Source of the DNA: an uncultured Actinomycetes bacterium
GTDB taxonomy: Bacteria > Actinomycetota > Thermoleophilia > Solirubrobacterales > Solirubrobacteraceae
Assembly (NCBI GenBank): GCA_937888775.1
Contig: CALAQT010000179.1
Coordinates: 36,716 to 100,715, forward strand
Direction of reading: 5' to 3'
Length of the DNA: 64,000 nt
The notes beneath the pieces are model-generated. The model had not been told where the DNA came from and ran no database searches. It saw only the letters and a list, made by a program, of their open reading frames with translations. Of this stretch, positions 51,552 through 61,125 are shown piece by piece (position 1 is the stretch's first letter; every line of letters begins with the position of its first letter). A program made the position numbers and the translations under genes.

Positions 51552-52019
51552 ATGTCAAGGCCCTCGCCACAACAACTCGCGGACTGGCGAGTGTTCCTCG
51601 AATCGGCGTTAGCGCTGATCGACATCCTCGACACCGAGCTACAGACCGAACGCAAGATCACGCTCGTCCGGTACGACGCACTCGCCCACCTCGAAGACGC
51701 GACCGACGGACTGAGCATGACCGAGCTCGCCAACCGCATCCTGACCAGCAAGAGCGGCCTGACCCGCGTGATCGACCGCATGGAAGCCGACGGCCTCGTT
51801 CGCCGCGAGCGACCACCCGAAGACCGGCGCATGGTCAAGGTCCTCCTCACACCCGCAGGACGCAAAACGCTTCAAGACGCGCGAGCCGTGCACCACCGCG
51901 GCATCCAGGAGCACTACGTGCAGCACCTCAACACACGCGAGCTCGCAACGCTCACGGCAGCATTGGAAAAGGTCCGCGACCACGTCCGCCCGCTGCGCCC
52001 CGGCCGAGTCAGCGGGTAG
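51552..52019 (+). CDS. MarR-family transcriptional regulator
   Basis: 155 residues. KITLVRYDALAHLEDATDGL and MTELANRILTSKSGLTRVIDRMEADGLVRRE form the winged helix, with the wing DRRMVKVLLTPAGRKTL. MarR dimers repress divergent genes and respond to small phenolic or oxidant ligands. ATG 51552 follows AAGGGA; in-frame TTG codons upstream are unlikely starts. Confidence 0.9.
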   Translation: MSRPSPQQLADWRVFLESALALIDILDTELQTERKITLVRYDALAHLEDATDGLSMTELANRILTSKSGLTRVIDRMEADGLVRRERPPEDRRMVKVLLTPAGRKTLQDARAVHHRGIQEHYVQHLNTRELATLTAALEKVRDHVRPLRPGRVSG

Positions 52020-52533
52020 ACACCAACAGCCCGATCACGACCAGCCCCGGACCGATCATCCATCGCAACCGCGCTGACAATCGCCTCAAGACTCCGCACG
52101 CCGCAACGCAACTTGCGCGGTCCTTGAGACCGACGATCGCTCAGCAGCGGAGGGGCCGGTGTGTGGCCTGGATCCACACCGTCGCCTTGGCGACGAAAGG
52201 GTCGCGCGGATCAGGGCGTACCCGAGCGGCGGCACGGCGGGCTTTCGAGTTCGCCCAGAAGGAGGCGTCAGACCCACAGCCGCGGGACAACTGTTCGGCC
52301 GCTCGAGCCGATGCCGACGTCGTCCGGCTCAGAGTTTGCTCACACGACAAGCGGCGATGCCGCGACCGCGCCAGCCGGGCTTCCGCATCCACGAACCACC
52401 GGCCGCGTCGCCGGGGTCACGTCCGCGGTGGTCTGCTTCTGGTGAGGTCCGTTCGAGCCGCGGAGCAGAAGCCACCTCGGCACCGCCCCTTGGGCGAAAA
52501 ACGAGCAGTGGGTGCTTCGCGGTACGCGTGGTC
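52020..52533. other. Intergenic region carrying the right repeat end
   Basis: 514 bases without a supported gene between convergent marR and tetR genes. It holds the right copy of the 53-bp inverted repeat. Confidence 0.45.
52253..52305 (-). repeat. 53-bp inverted repeat, right copy
   Basis: Reverse complement of 50539-50591, with one indel and a few substitutions. Flanks outside the core are also weakly similar. Confidence 0.8.
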
Positions 52534-53115
52534 CTAAGCAGGCTCGATACCGGTCGGGGGCCGCAGCCCGTCGAGCGTGGTCTGCAGGATTGGCTCGAGG
52601 TAGCCGGGGTCGCCGTGGATCGTGGCGACGGCGATGATCATGTCGAGGATCTGCTCGAGCGTGAGGTCGCCGCGGACTTCGTGCGCGTGTTGTGCGGCGA
52701 CGAGCAGGGGCCGGCCGGCGGCGAGCACGCGGGCGCGGCTGTTGTCGAATACGGGGTTGCTGCGCTCCGTGTGCTTGAGCAGCTCGGAGGCGATGTGGTG
52801 CTTGTGCGTGAAGAAGGCGAAGAACCGGTGTAGCCAGGCCGTGAGGATCGCGCCGGGCGTCTCCGCCTCAAGGGTCTCGGCGGCGTCGCACACCGCGTCG
52901 ACCTCGTCGATGTAGAGCGCCTCGAGGAGCTCGCGCCGTCCGGGAAAGTTCCGGTAGAGGGTCGCCATGCCCACGCCGGCGCGTCGCGAGATCTCGGCCA
53001 TCGACACGTCCGCGGCAGGATCGGCGAACGCGGAGCGGGCGGCCGCGAGGATCTTGTCCCGGTTGCGCTCGGCGTCGGCGCGTTTCGTGGGCGATCGGGG
53101 AGTGGTTTGGGACAT
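52534..53115 (-). CDS. TetR-family transcriptional regulator
   Basis: 193 residues. The HTH is RDKILAAARSAFADPAADVS with MAEISRRAGVGMATLYRNFPGRRELLEALY. The ligand domain continues to the C-terminus. ATG 53115 is divergent from an aldo/keto reductase 112 bases away, with a palindromic site between them, so it likely represses that gene and itself. Confidence 0.92.
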   Translation of the reverse strand: MSQTTPRSPTKRADAERNRDKILAAARSAFADPAADVSMAEISRRAGVGMATLYRNFPGRRELLEALYIDEVDAVCDAAETLEAETPGAILTAWLHRFFAFFTHKHHIASELLKHTERSNPVFDNSRARVLAAGRPLLVAAQHAHEVRGDLTLEQILDMIIAVATIHGDPGYLEPILQTTLDGLRPPTGIEPA

Positions 53116-53123
53116 CTAGAGTA

Positions 53124-53142
53124 AGTGGAGAGGTTATCCGCT
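53124..53142. promoter_or_regulatory. Putative TetR operator
   Basis: AGTGGAGAGGTTATCCGCT is an imperfect palindrome (outer AG-GGA and TCC-CT pair) nine bases upstream of tetR. A second TCTCCGCTT half-site follows near 53160. Confidence 0.5.
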
Positions 53143-53226
53143 ACAGTGATGCCGACAGGTTCTCCGCTTCACGACAGATTCTATCTCAACCGCCGCGATC
53201 TGCTCGCGGCCGCAAAGGAACTCTCC

Positions 53227-54264
53227 ATGGATTATCGACCCCTGGGACGCACCGGCGTCTCGGTCAGCCAGCTGTGCTTCGGCGCGATGATGCTCGGCGC
53301 CGCCGGCAACACCGACCACGACGACGCGGTCCGCATCATTCATCGCGCCCTCGATGCCGGGATCAATTTCGTCGACACCGCCGATGCCTATTCCGGCGGT
53401 GAGTCAGAGCTGATCGTCGGCAAGGCGCTGGCCGGCGGACGGCGCGAGAACGTGGTGCTCGCCACGAAGGTCGGCACGCCCTTCGGTAAGGATCCAAACC
53501 ACCGTGGAACGTCGCGGCGGTGGATCACCGAGGCGGTCGAGGGCTCGCTGCGCCGGCTTCAGACCGACTGGATCGACCTCTACCAGGTGCACGTTCCCGA
53601 TCCGAACACCGACATCGACGAAACCCTCAGCGCCCTGTCTGACCTCGTGCATGCGGGCAAGATCCGTTCCTTCGGCGCCTCGAAGATCCCCGCCTCGGAG
53701 ATCGTCGAGGCCCAGTGGATCGCCGAGCGCCGCGGCCACGAACGGTTTCGCACCGAGCAGCCCCCCTACTCCCTGCTGACCCGCGCCATCGAGTACGACG
53801 TGCTGCCCGCCTGCCTGCGCCACGGAATCGGCGTCATGACCTACAGCCCGCTCGCCGGCGGCTGGCTCTCGGGCAAATATCGCAAGGGGCAGGAGGTAAC
53901 CGGACCTGGCTCGGCCGCTCGCGCGCAGCTTTTCCCCGGGGTCTATGACTCCACCAACCCAGCCAACGCCGCAAAGCTCGACGCCGCCGACGCGCTCGGC
54001 GCGCTCGCCGACGAGGCCGGGATCACCCTCATCCAGATGGCGATCGCGTTCGCCACCCGTCACCCGGCGGTCACCTCCGCGATCATCGGCCCGCGCACCA
54101 TGGAGCACCTGGGGACCTACCTCGCCGCCGACGGGATCGACCTGTCCAGCGACGTGCTCGACCGCATCGACCAGATCGTCCCCCCCGGAGTCACGATCAA
54201 CGTCGCCGACAACATGTGGAACCACGGCACAACAGCGCTGAACGCCGCGCTCCGCCGCCGCTAA
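53227..54264 (+). CDS. Aldo/keto reductase (YajO-like)
   Basis: 345 residues. MDYRPLGRTGVSVSQLCFGAM, then NFVDTADAYSGGESE (Asp, Tyr), ATKVGTP (Lys), YQVHVPDP (His) and SAIIGPRTMEHL form the AKR fold. It reduces carbonyls with NADPH. ATG 53227 has AAGGAA upstream; the open frame to 53125 would run through the operator. A strong terminator follows. Confidence 0.93.
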   Translation: MDYRPLGRTGVSVSQLCFGAMMLGAAGNTDHDDAVRIIHRALDAGINFVDTADAYSGGESELIVGKALAGGRRENVVLATKVGTPFGKDPNHRGTSRRWITEAVEGSLRRLQTDWIDLYQVHVPDPNTDIDETLSALSDLVHAGKIRSFGASKIPASEIVEAQWIAERRGHERFRTEQPPYSLLTRAIEYDVLPACLRHGIGVMTYSPLAGGWLSGKYRKGQEVTGPGSAARAQLFPGVYDSTNPANAAKLDAADALGALADEAGITLIQMAIAFATRHPAVTSAIIGPRTMEHLGTYLAADGIDLSSDVLDRIDQIVPPGVTINVADNMWNHGTTALNAALRRR

Positions 54265-54272
54265 AGCAACCC

Positions 54273-54303
54273 CGGCCGGGCCGGCCACCCGCCGGCCCGG
54301 CCG
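54273..54303 (+). terminator. Rho-independent-like hairpin after aldo/keto reductase
   Basis: CGGCCGGGCCGGC (54273-54285) and its perfect complement (54291-54303) form a 13-bp all-GC stem with a CACCC loop, nine bases past the stop. Only a weak T-rich tail (GTCTTGT) follows. Confidence 0.75.
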
Positions 54304-54658
54304 CGTCTTGTCGCTGAGGGTCAACCCTCGAACGCGGCGCACTCCACGCTGCCTCTTTCACGAACATGTGGCACCCTTGCAGCTTCCATCGATGCTCCGC
54401 GACATGCCCGCTTGCGGCTGAATGCGGCCAGGAGCTCCGCTCGGTGCGGGTGCCTCGTCTTGGTGCATTCCGGCCGCGGCGGGGCGACCGATCGGCTCCG
54501 CGGACGCCGCGACTTGGCGGGGTCGGTCGATCCATCACGCGCACTTGCTGCCCGCGCCAAGCAGGGCGACCCGGAAGGGGCTCTGATGCATGTGGTGTAG
54601 CGAAAGGGGGTCCGTGCCGGGCATCGCCGTACTGGTTGTAGCTGCGTGACCGCTGGCT
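54304..54658. other. Intergenic region, nothing seen
   Basis: 355 bases between the hairpin and the convergent CGNR gene. No motif-bearing frame or site was found. Confidence 0.5.
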
Positions 54659-55264
54659 CTAGGCTGCCGGTCGGCGCGGAGATGGGCGTTGGGGTTTTGA
54701 CAGGGCACGTCGCCGGGCGGTCTTTGCGTCTTGGCCGCATTCGCTCATCGAGCACCAGCGTCGGTTGCCCCGTTTTGTGGTGTCGAGGAAGAACCAGCCG
54801 CAGTGCTCGCCGGGGCATTGCTTGAGTCGTGCGGGTGGTGTGCGGGCGAGCAGGTCGACGGCGGCGGTGAGGGCGACGTGTCGGACAGTGGCCAGCTGGG
54901 AGGAATTCCAGGACCACGTGAGGTGGCCATCGGTGTCCGTCTCGAGCCTCGCGTCGTTGTACGCCGGCGGGACCAGCGCGGCGAGGCGGTCGAGGTCGGT
55001 CCGGGTTGGGCGGTGGTCCAGGACCCGGGCGAGCAAGAGCGCATACAGCAGCTCGCGAACGTTGATGGCACGGCGCAACTCGGCGCCTTCGTCGTCGCTG
55101 CTGGCGGAGCGTGAGAGCAGGCCGTAGCGCTGCCCCCACATGCGCAGATCCGCGGGCGTCCGTAGCACGTCGCCGGCGTCGGGGTGGCCTCGCTCCTCGG
55201 CTGTGTTGACGAAGTCCAGCGCCACATGGCCCGCGATGAACGGGATCTCCGCGATCGACTGCAT
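54659..55264 (-). CDS. CGNR zinc-finger (ABATE) regulator
   Basis: 201 residues. IAGHVALDFVNTAEERG opens the ABATE-like N-terminal domain. The C-terminal finger is QCPGEHCGWFFLDTTKRGNR with WCSMSECG, in which WCS.S.CG replaces the usual WCSM..CGNR; a Cys-rich zinc site remains. ATG 55264 is chosen; the frame is open further but would run across the operator. It is divergent from an EamA transporter and likely represses it and itself. Confidence 0.88.
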   Translation of the reverse strand: MQSIAEIPFIAGHVALDFVNTAEERGHPDAGDVLRTPADLRMWGQRYGLLSRSASSDDEGAELRRAINVRELLYALLLARVLDHRPTRTDLDRLAALVPPAYNDARLETDTDGHLTWSWNSSQLATVRHVALTAAVDLLARTPPARLKQCPGEHCGWFFLDTTKRGNRRWCSMSECGQDAKTARRRALSKPQRPSPRRPAA

Positions 55265-55275
55265 GCGCTCGAGTC

Positions 55276-55336
55276 TACCAGCAAACGACGTTTTGCTGGT
55301 ACACTCGCTCCTGTGAAACACGTTTTGCCGGTGCAC
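55276..55336. promoter_or_regulatory. CGNR/EamA operator with three half-sites
   Basis: TACCAGCAAA (55276-55285) and TTTGCTGGTA (55292-55301) are a perfect 10-bp inverted repeat. ACGTTTTGCTGGTACAC (55288-55304) recurs as ACGTTTTGCCGGTGCAC (55320-55336), 32 bases or about three helical turns on. It lies between the divergent regulator and transporter. Confidence 0.72.
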
Positions 55337-55361
55337 ATCGGGGCTGGGCGCTTCTGAGCTG

Positions 55362-56207
55362 ATGGCGGTCCTGCTCGCGATCGGTGCTGCGATCGGCTGG
55401 GGCGCTGCTGATTTCCTTGGCGGCGCGTTCCGGCGCGAGACGCCCGTGCTCGTGATCGTCTGCGTGTCCGAGCTGATTGGCTTGGCGGTGCTCATCCCGG
55501 CCCTGATCCTCCGCGGAATCCCGCTCCCAACCGACCCACGGATGCTGCTTGCCTGTGTCGCCGGCGTTGCCGTCACAGTCGAGCTCAGTCTCATCTACAT
55601 TGCGCTGAGTCGAGGCGAAGCGTTCATCACCGCACCGGTGGGGGCGCTCGGTGCGGCGGCCGCGGTCATCGTGGGCCTGATCAGCGGCGACCCGCTCAAC
55701 CTCGCGATCGCCGCCGGACTCATCTGCGCCGTTCTCGGCGGCAGTGCCAGCGCCTGGACGTCCGGCGCGCCAATTGGCGGGCCCAGCGCCCTCCGCAGCG
55801 CAACCATCTGCGCAGGCGCCGCGGCTGGGGTGGCCACGATGCTCATCTGCTTTCACGCCGCTGGCCGGGTCGACCCCTACTGGGCGACCGCCGCCGAACA
55901 CGCCAGCACCGCCCTCTCGGCCGGTCTGATCGCGCTCGCGAACAACCGCGGACGCCTGCGCGAGTCTCTCCCCAAACGCGAGCAGCTCTCCGGGCTAGCG
56001 CTCGTTGCTGTCGCTGGCGTCGGTGGTGACCTGGCATACGCCTTCGCCTCCCACCACGGAGCGCTGAGCATCGTTTCGGCGATCTCCTCCCTCTACCCAC
56101 TAACAACCGTCGCGCTTGGCGTCGCCATCCAAGGCCAACGCGCTGGCCGCATTCAGGCCGCCGCAATCATGATCGCGCTAATCGGCGCCGCGCTCCTGGG
56201 CGCATGA
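55362..56207 (+). CDS. EamA/DMT-family transporter
   Basis: 281 residues with ten hydrophobic helices in two EamA repeats. AIGAAIGWGAADFLGGAFRR opens the first and FASHHGALSIVSAISSLYPL the second. Such proteins export metabolites or drugs. ATG 55362 has no clear ribosome binding site. Expression is probably controlled by the CGNR protein through the shared operator. Confidence 0.9.
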   Translation: MAVLLAIGAAIGWGAADFLGGAFRRETPVLVIVCVSELIGLAVLIPALILRGIPLPTDPRMLLACVAGVAVTVELSLIYIALSRGEAFITAPVGALGAAAAVIVGLISGDPLNLAIAAGLICAVLGGSASAWTSGAPIGGPSALRSATICAGAAAGVATMLICFHAAGRVDPYWATAAEHASTALSAGLIALANNRGRLRESLPKREQLSGLALVAVAGVGGDLAYAFASHHGALSIVSAISSLYPLTTVALGVAIQGQRAGRIQAAAIMIALIGAALLGA

Positions 56208-57584
56208 AGAAAAGCCATGCTCGACAGAGCACGCCGAGGTGCCTTGGCACCCGGAAAGAGGAGGCCTCCGATCGCGCCTGCGGACTGCGCCGCTGCACCG
56301 GCGGCGGCCCGCACGGCGGCGCCCCCGACGGCGGTCCGGACGGGGGGCTACGCGTCAGAAGTCCAGACTGATGATTGGGCCGGCCTCCGCCCGGCGTTGA
56401 GTGCCGGCGTCCGCTCAGGCGCCGATTGCAGTGGCGGGGTCGCCTCGGCGACACCCGGTACTCTGCCACGCTTGCGATCGCCCGCGTGCTGCCCGGCAGG
56501 GTGCCCGCGGAGGTGCGGAAGCAGGACCGACCGCGGCGACGGTGGCGGTCCTGAGATTCGCCAAACTCAGGGCCCAGCCGACAACGTTTGGACCGGCTCG
56601 GAGATCGACCGGGACGGGCCCGGCTCGATGCTCGAGCTTACGAGCGCAACGTCGCCATAGGCATCGTGAGCTCTGCGACGGCGGGCCGAGCAAAGCACTC
56701 GTCAGCTTCCGGGCCTACGCGTGCCTGCTGATGGGCGAACTCGCAAGCGAGCAACGGGTGAGCGTCGGACGGCCCCGGACGCCTGCTTTATGGGAGAGCA
56801 GCAGTCGGCATCCGCGACCGAGTGCTCGACCTCGTGCGCGTCAAGCCCTGGCGCGTGCTTCCACGCGAAAGCACAAGGGAGCTGCGCCAGCCGACCGGAG
56901 GAAAAGCACAAGTCGCGTCTCGCCCTCCAGGACCGGGCTGGGAGGCAGCAATCGCGCCGGACCGGAGCGCTCGGATCTGGGCGGGAGCATGCGTCCGATC
57001 CCGCCGCAGCGGGCGCTCCAGTTCGTCGCAGAGCACTCGTCCGGCCGGAGCGGCTCCGACTGTCCAAAGCAGAAGCGACGTCCGCACCCACGAGCGCTTG
57101 CTCGCCGGCGAGCCGCGCGACGCCAGCAAGCGCTTGGCGGCGCGGATTGATAGACCCGAGCCTCGTCGGGAGCAGTCGCTCGTCGCCCAGGCAGACAGTT
57201 CCGCTCAGCTCGGGAAGCAAGTGCGGCGCTCGCGAGGTCCGAGACGAGCGAGATCGTTCCATCTCGATATGCCGCTCGGCCGCGCGGACACTTCTGCTGG
57301 CAAATTGCTTGCCGCGACCTTGCAAGCGCTCGTCGTCGGCGGCTACTGCTCCGTGGTCGATGCGGGCGTCTCGGCGACTCGCCCCGGCCGCATAGCGCAG
57401 CTCCCCAGAAGCACTCACGTCATCGGGCGTGATTGGGTCGTCGTTGACGCCCGCTTCCGCACACGTCCGCGAGTTCGGCTCCCCCGTCACGGGACTGGCG
57501 GACAGTGCCGCTTCCTCGTGCGAAGCGATCGTCTGCCGGCGTTCGTGACGCGGCTCAGGGTTGGCCGCGTCTGAGATCTGGTCG
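56208..57584. other. 1.4-kb region without a supported gene
   Basis: Long open frames occur on both strands (for example 56702-57673 minus) because of the high GC, but the products are Arg/Ser/Ala-rich with no domain. I found no hairpin, repeat array or mobile-element signature. Confidence 0.45.
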
Positions 57585-58445
57585 TTACCGCGTTGCTGTA
57601 CCCACCAGCAGCTCGCACGGCCCGGTAAAGCCCTCGGCGCCGTCGAACTCTGCGAGCGCCGCTCCAACCTCATACCACGCCGCTTCGCGCTCGGCCTCGT
57701 CGAGCCCCGCGAGCATCTGGTGCAGGGCGCCGTACGATTCCCGTTGCAAACGCAGACACTCGGCAGCGGAGGTCATACGGAGGGGTGAGCGTACGGCCTG
57801 GACGTCGACGTCGCCAAAGCCGGCTTGGTCGAACGCGTTTGCGAGGACCCCGTCGCCCCCAAGGCTGAACGGCCCGGGCTGCCCCGGCAGGGGCGGTGCC
57901 AACTCGGCTCGCCGACGGATGATCCCGACCGCCACCGAGAAGAACCGACCGTTCTCAGGCGTCGACCAGGTGACCGCCGCTACCCGCCCGCCGGGGCGCA
58001 GCACGCGGCGTATTTCGGCCAATGCACCCTGCTGGTCAGGGAAGTAGATGATCCCGAGGCGCGAGATGACCGCATCGAATGACGCGTCCTGAACGCCGGC
58101 GAGACTCTCGCCGTCCAGCTCTCGCGTCTCCACGTTCGCCAAGCCCGCGCTGCGGGCGGCCGCGGCGGCGTACTCGAGAATCGCGGGCGAGATGTCAGTC
58201 GCCAAGACATGCCCGGCGGACCCCACGCGGCGCGCCGCGGCTAGCGTCTGACCTCCCGCGCCGGCGGCCACGTCGAGTACGCGTGCGCCGGTTCGAACAC
58301 CGGCACCGTCGAGCATCGCCTCAGTCGCCGGGCCGAGCCAGTCCTCCAGCGTCGGACCCCAACGGTCCCATGCTTCAGCCGCCTCCTGCCACTGCTCCCG
58401 TGTGGTCGCCTTGAACTTGGCCGGATCAAACGTTGGTGTCCCCAC
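57585..58445 (-). CDS. SAM-dependent class I methyltransferase
   Basis: 286 residues. ARVLDVAAGAGGQTLAAARR is motif I, VLATDISPAILEYAAAAA the acidic loop, and FDAVISRLGIIYFPDQQGAL with VLRPGGRVAAVTWS the later motifs. This is a UbiE/Coq5-like small-molecule methyltransferase, cytosolic, of unknown substrate. The start is GTG 58445. No operon partner is adjacent. Confidence 0.92.
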   Translation of the reverse strand: MGTPTFDPAKFKATTREQWQEAAEAWDRWGPTLEDWLGPATEAMLDGAGVRTGARVLDVAAGAGGQTLAAARRVGSAGHVLATDISPAILEYAAAAARSAGLANVETRELDGESLAGVQDASFDAVISRLGIIYFPDQQGALAEIRRVLRPGGRVAAVTWSTPENGRFFSVAVGIIRRRAELAPPLPGQPGPFSLGGDGVLANAFDQAGFGDVDVQAVRSPLRMTSAAECLRLQRESYGALHQMLAGLDEAEREAAWYEVGAALAEFDGAEGFTGPCELLVGTATR

Positions 58446-59069
58446 TGGTCTCCTCGAATCGCCGCCAACATTGCGCCGCGGTCCGCTCGTGCGCCCCAGG
58501 CCGCCGCGGGCCGAGTCTATTCGCGATCGTCAGTCCCAACACAGCTGTGCCATCGGTCATACCCGCGTCTCCTGCGAGGTCAATGCCAAAGGCGCGCCCG
58601 GTCAACGCGCCCCGAGACGCTCGCTCGGTCGAAGGCGGAAGTCGACCGGGAGCCGGGCCGAGCCCCGCCAGACTTCCGAATTCCACATCGAAGCGACTGT
58701 CTCCCCCGACTGTGCCGCTCCGGAACGCGAGCATCCGTCTCGCACCAGCCGGCCGCCTCGGCCGCCGACAGACCTGGTCCCGTTCCAAACCGGCAGCCAG
58801 AGAGGACAGATCTGGCCTCACGACGCTCCTCGTGTCGGCGGAATTGCAGAAGCCTCGGGCAACAAGACTGTGGATCAGGCCGGAGCGCAGTCGCCTGACC
58901 CGTGACGAGCACGGGTTAGGAACGCCGGAGCAGGCCGCGCTCGGCTCGCGGGTGATGGCCGGGCACAGGAAGACCCGCCGGAGCGGGCCTTCCATGAGAC
59001 GACGTGGCTGTCGATCAGCGGGGGACAGGGGACCCCGTGGCTGGTCCTGAGCGAAAGGGTGTCGCGGTG
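58446..59069. other. Region without a supported gene
   Basis: 624 bases. The longest frame (58426-58995 minus) overlaps the methyltransferase start and has a non-protein-like composition. Nothing else was recognised. Confidence 0.45.
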
Positions 59070-59339
59070 CTAGGGCGCTTCCACGTAGGCCGTGATCGGC
59101 TGGATGACGCCGTGCTTCTGCATCGCGGCGGCTACCTCGGGAGGCGCCGAGGTAATCATCGCCTGCGCGGCGTCCATGTCGTGGACGTCGGTGGTGACGG
59201 CGATCTTGTTGCTCCCATCGAGCGCGACGTAGTCAGTCACATTCGTTCCGGCTGCGCCGATGGCTGCGGCGCGCTCCGCCTTTCCTTCCAGCCAGCGCTC
59301 GAGATCTTCGACAGCGTGGGTGAGAACGACCCTTGGCAT
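59070..59339 (-). CDS. Small conserved protein, dimeric alpha/beta-barrel-like
   Basis: 89 residues: VVLTHAVEDLERWLEGKAERA, NVTDYVALDGSNKIAVTTDV, then AAQAMITSAPPEVAAAMQKHGV. The beta-alpha-beta layout is like small monooxygenase/stress-responsive barrels. I have seen similar conserved hypotheticals but no established function. ATG 59339 follows AAAGGGG. It is isolated by gene-poor DNA. Confidence 0.75.
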   Translation of the reverse strand: MPRVVLTHAVEDLERWLEGKAERAAAIGAAGTNVTDYVALDGSNKIAVTTDVHDMDAAQAMITSAPPEVAAAMQKHGVIQPITAYVEAP

Positions 59340-60262
59340 GCAAGCCCCTTTCGCAGGCGGTGCGTGACAACTGAGGTGTGACTGCCTCGGCGGCGGTTTG
59401 CGCCAACCGATCAGCTGAGACCGCGACTATCCCAATCTCGCAGACGCGAGTCAACCAACCGGAGCCATACCCCTCCAGCGCATCTCCGCGAACGGCAAAT
59501 CGAGCCCTCAACTAGAGGATCTACTCTCCTCAAAGCTGGCGTCCACCGCGACGGGCGGTCCGCTCCCGCATCGAGCGCAATCCGGCAGTCACGCCTGGGC
59601 TGCCGCTCCTGAGCAACAGGAGAAGTGCGACGCCGTCCGTCCTGGCGACGCTCGCATCCGCGGACGAGCGGTAGTCCCCGGCGCCCGGCGCTTGCAAGGT
59701 GCTGGCTAACGGGCGCGTCAAAGCGAGAGCCGCGCGCGAGACTGGCGACACGATCGCCTTTGGGGACAGGCGCTATGTCGTCCGGGCACTTGCTGACGAC
59801 CGCTTCGCCGCCCGGAGCGGCAGTGACGGCGTCGAATTCAAGGTCTCCGTCAAAGGCGCCGCTCCGCGGACGCGGGTCGGCTCGCTGGCTTTCGCATCGG
59901 ACCACAGACCAGCGGTCTTCCGCCCGCCGATCGGCATAGCCCTTGTCCCCAAAAGCACAATAGATCCGCCCATTGGGGTGCTCTTCCGCTTCAACCGGAT
60001 CGCTTGCTCGAAGGTTGCAAGCACGGTTGTCCACGCGCTGTTGCTCCCGTCGTGGAGCGGTCGTCTCGGCAGCATGAGGTCAGTCGGTATCGAGTTGGTC
60101 CGATGCGGCTGTGAGATCAGCGACGGTGCTGGCTATCGCTCGGCGAAGGGAAGCAGGCGTCGCGATCTCCTGTTGGCGCCCGGCGGCGAGTCTTCGCGGT
60201 TATCGCTCGGGCGTCCCCTTCGCGCTGATTGCAGGCTCCCGGCGATTGCGCGTGTTCTGGGT
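59340..60262. other. 0.9-kb region without a supported gene
   Basis: Open frames on both strands lack domains. A plus-strand frame from 59699 reads a few protein-like stretches (FGDRRYVVRALADDRFAA) but then degenerates and runs antisense through the PIN gene. I see nothing firm. Confidence 0.45.
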
Positions 60263-60655
60263 TCAGGCGGCTTTGACGCCTTCGCGCTTGGCTGCCTTCA
60301 GGATCTTCTGATCGAACGACGAGAGCGTGGAACCCGTGTGTTTCGCTGTTGCGAGGCAGTAGGCGTCGGGAAGGCTGATCGGGTGCCGTTGTCGGAGGCG
60401 CGCCGCTTCGACCCCGATCGCCTCATTTGGCTGGTGCACGGTGACGCCGAGGGCCGCGATCGCTTCCCGGGCGGCGGCGAGCTTGGAGACATCGGCTGAT
60501 GGGGCGATCAGTACCTCGGTCAGGTTCACGACGCTGACGGCGCAAGCGTCTTGATCGTCACGCCACCGGGTGAACAGCGCGCGGGCGCGACGATGATGTG
60601 GGTCGTTGCGGTCAAGCGCCCCGATCAGGACGTCCGCATCGAGGAGCAGTCTCAC
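60263..60655 (-). CDS. vapC: PIN-domain toxin VapC
   Basis: 130 residues. The acidic active-site residues are Asp6 (LLLDADVL), Glu47 (NLTEVLI), Asp96 (SLPDAYCLATA) and Asp115 (SSFDQKIL), arranged as in Mg-dependent PIN ribonucleases that cut tRNA or rRNA. ATG 60655 overlaps the antitoxin stop (ATGA). It would be held inactive by the partner. Confidence 0.93.
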   Translation of the reverse strand: MRLLLDADVLIGALDRNDPHHRRARALFTRWRDDQDACAVSVVNLTEVLIAPSADVSKLAAAREAIAALGVTVHQPNEAIGVEAARLRQRHPISLPDAYCLATAKHTGSTLSSFDQKILKAAKREGVKAA

Positions 60656-60873
60656 CGCAGGTCGTCTTCGGCGTCGAGCTGATCGAGATAGCCGGCGGGG
60701 TATGTGCCCGTGAGCGCTCCAAACGCATCCTCGAAGGTCGCGGTCGAGCGGCGGATCCGCAGCTCACCGTCGCCGGCCGGCTCGATCGTGACTCGCTCGC
60801 CGGCGTGCAGCCCGACTTCCGCTAGCGCCGCGACGGGGATCGTGATCTGGTTCTTGGTCGAGATTCTCGCCAT
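60652..60873 (-). CDS. vapB: AbrB/MazE-type antitoxin VapB
   Basis: 73 residues. ARISTKNQITIPVAALAEVG is the SpoVT/AbrB swapped-hairpin DNA-binding fold; the C-terminal FGALTGTYPAGYLDQLDAED probably wraps VapC. ATG 60873 is two bases from a perfect palindrome, so the mRNA is likely leaderless and autoregulated. Confidence 0.92.
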   Translation of the reverse strand: MARISTKNQITIPVAALAEVGLHAGERVTIEPAGDGELRIRRSTATFEDAFGALTGTYPAGYLDQLDAEDDLR

Positions 60874-60874
60874 A

Positions 60875-60895
60875 CCTTTACTTTATCAGTAAAGG
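60875..60895 (-). promoter_or_regulatory. vapBC operator/promoter
   Basis: CCTTTACT and AGTAAAGG are perfect 8-bp arms around TTATC. On the minus strand TAAAGT (60885-60880) can serve as a -10, with vapB A+1 seven bases on. Confidence 0.65.
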
Positions 60896-61125
60896 CGGGC
60901 GATGTCTTCCCCCCGTCGCGCGAGGAGACCGGCTCGGGCGACTACGCGAATACTCGAGCACAGCCGACCGGCGCCCTGCGATGCGCGGATCATGTCCGCG
61001 AGCCGGGCGGGAAGCCGCGGTGGGTGTCCGTCACCGAGCGGCGGAGGCGATCGCTCTGATCGTGCATGGCGCCCGTCGCGCTAGCCGCGTACGCTTGCCC
61101 GTTATCGGCGAGGACGAGGACAGGC

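Noticed and set aside
56702..57673. 323-codon minus frame
   Set aside because: Composition is Arg/Ser/Ala-rich, no motif, overlaps the end of the methyltransferase.
58426..58995. 189-codon minus frame
   Set aside because: Overlaps the methyltransferase start and lacks any domain.
59699..60499. 266-codon plus frame
   Set aside because: Antisense to vapC in its second half; only a short patch looks protein-like.
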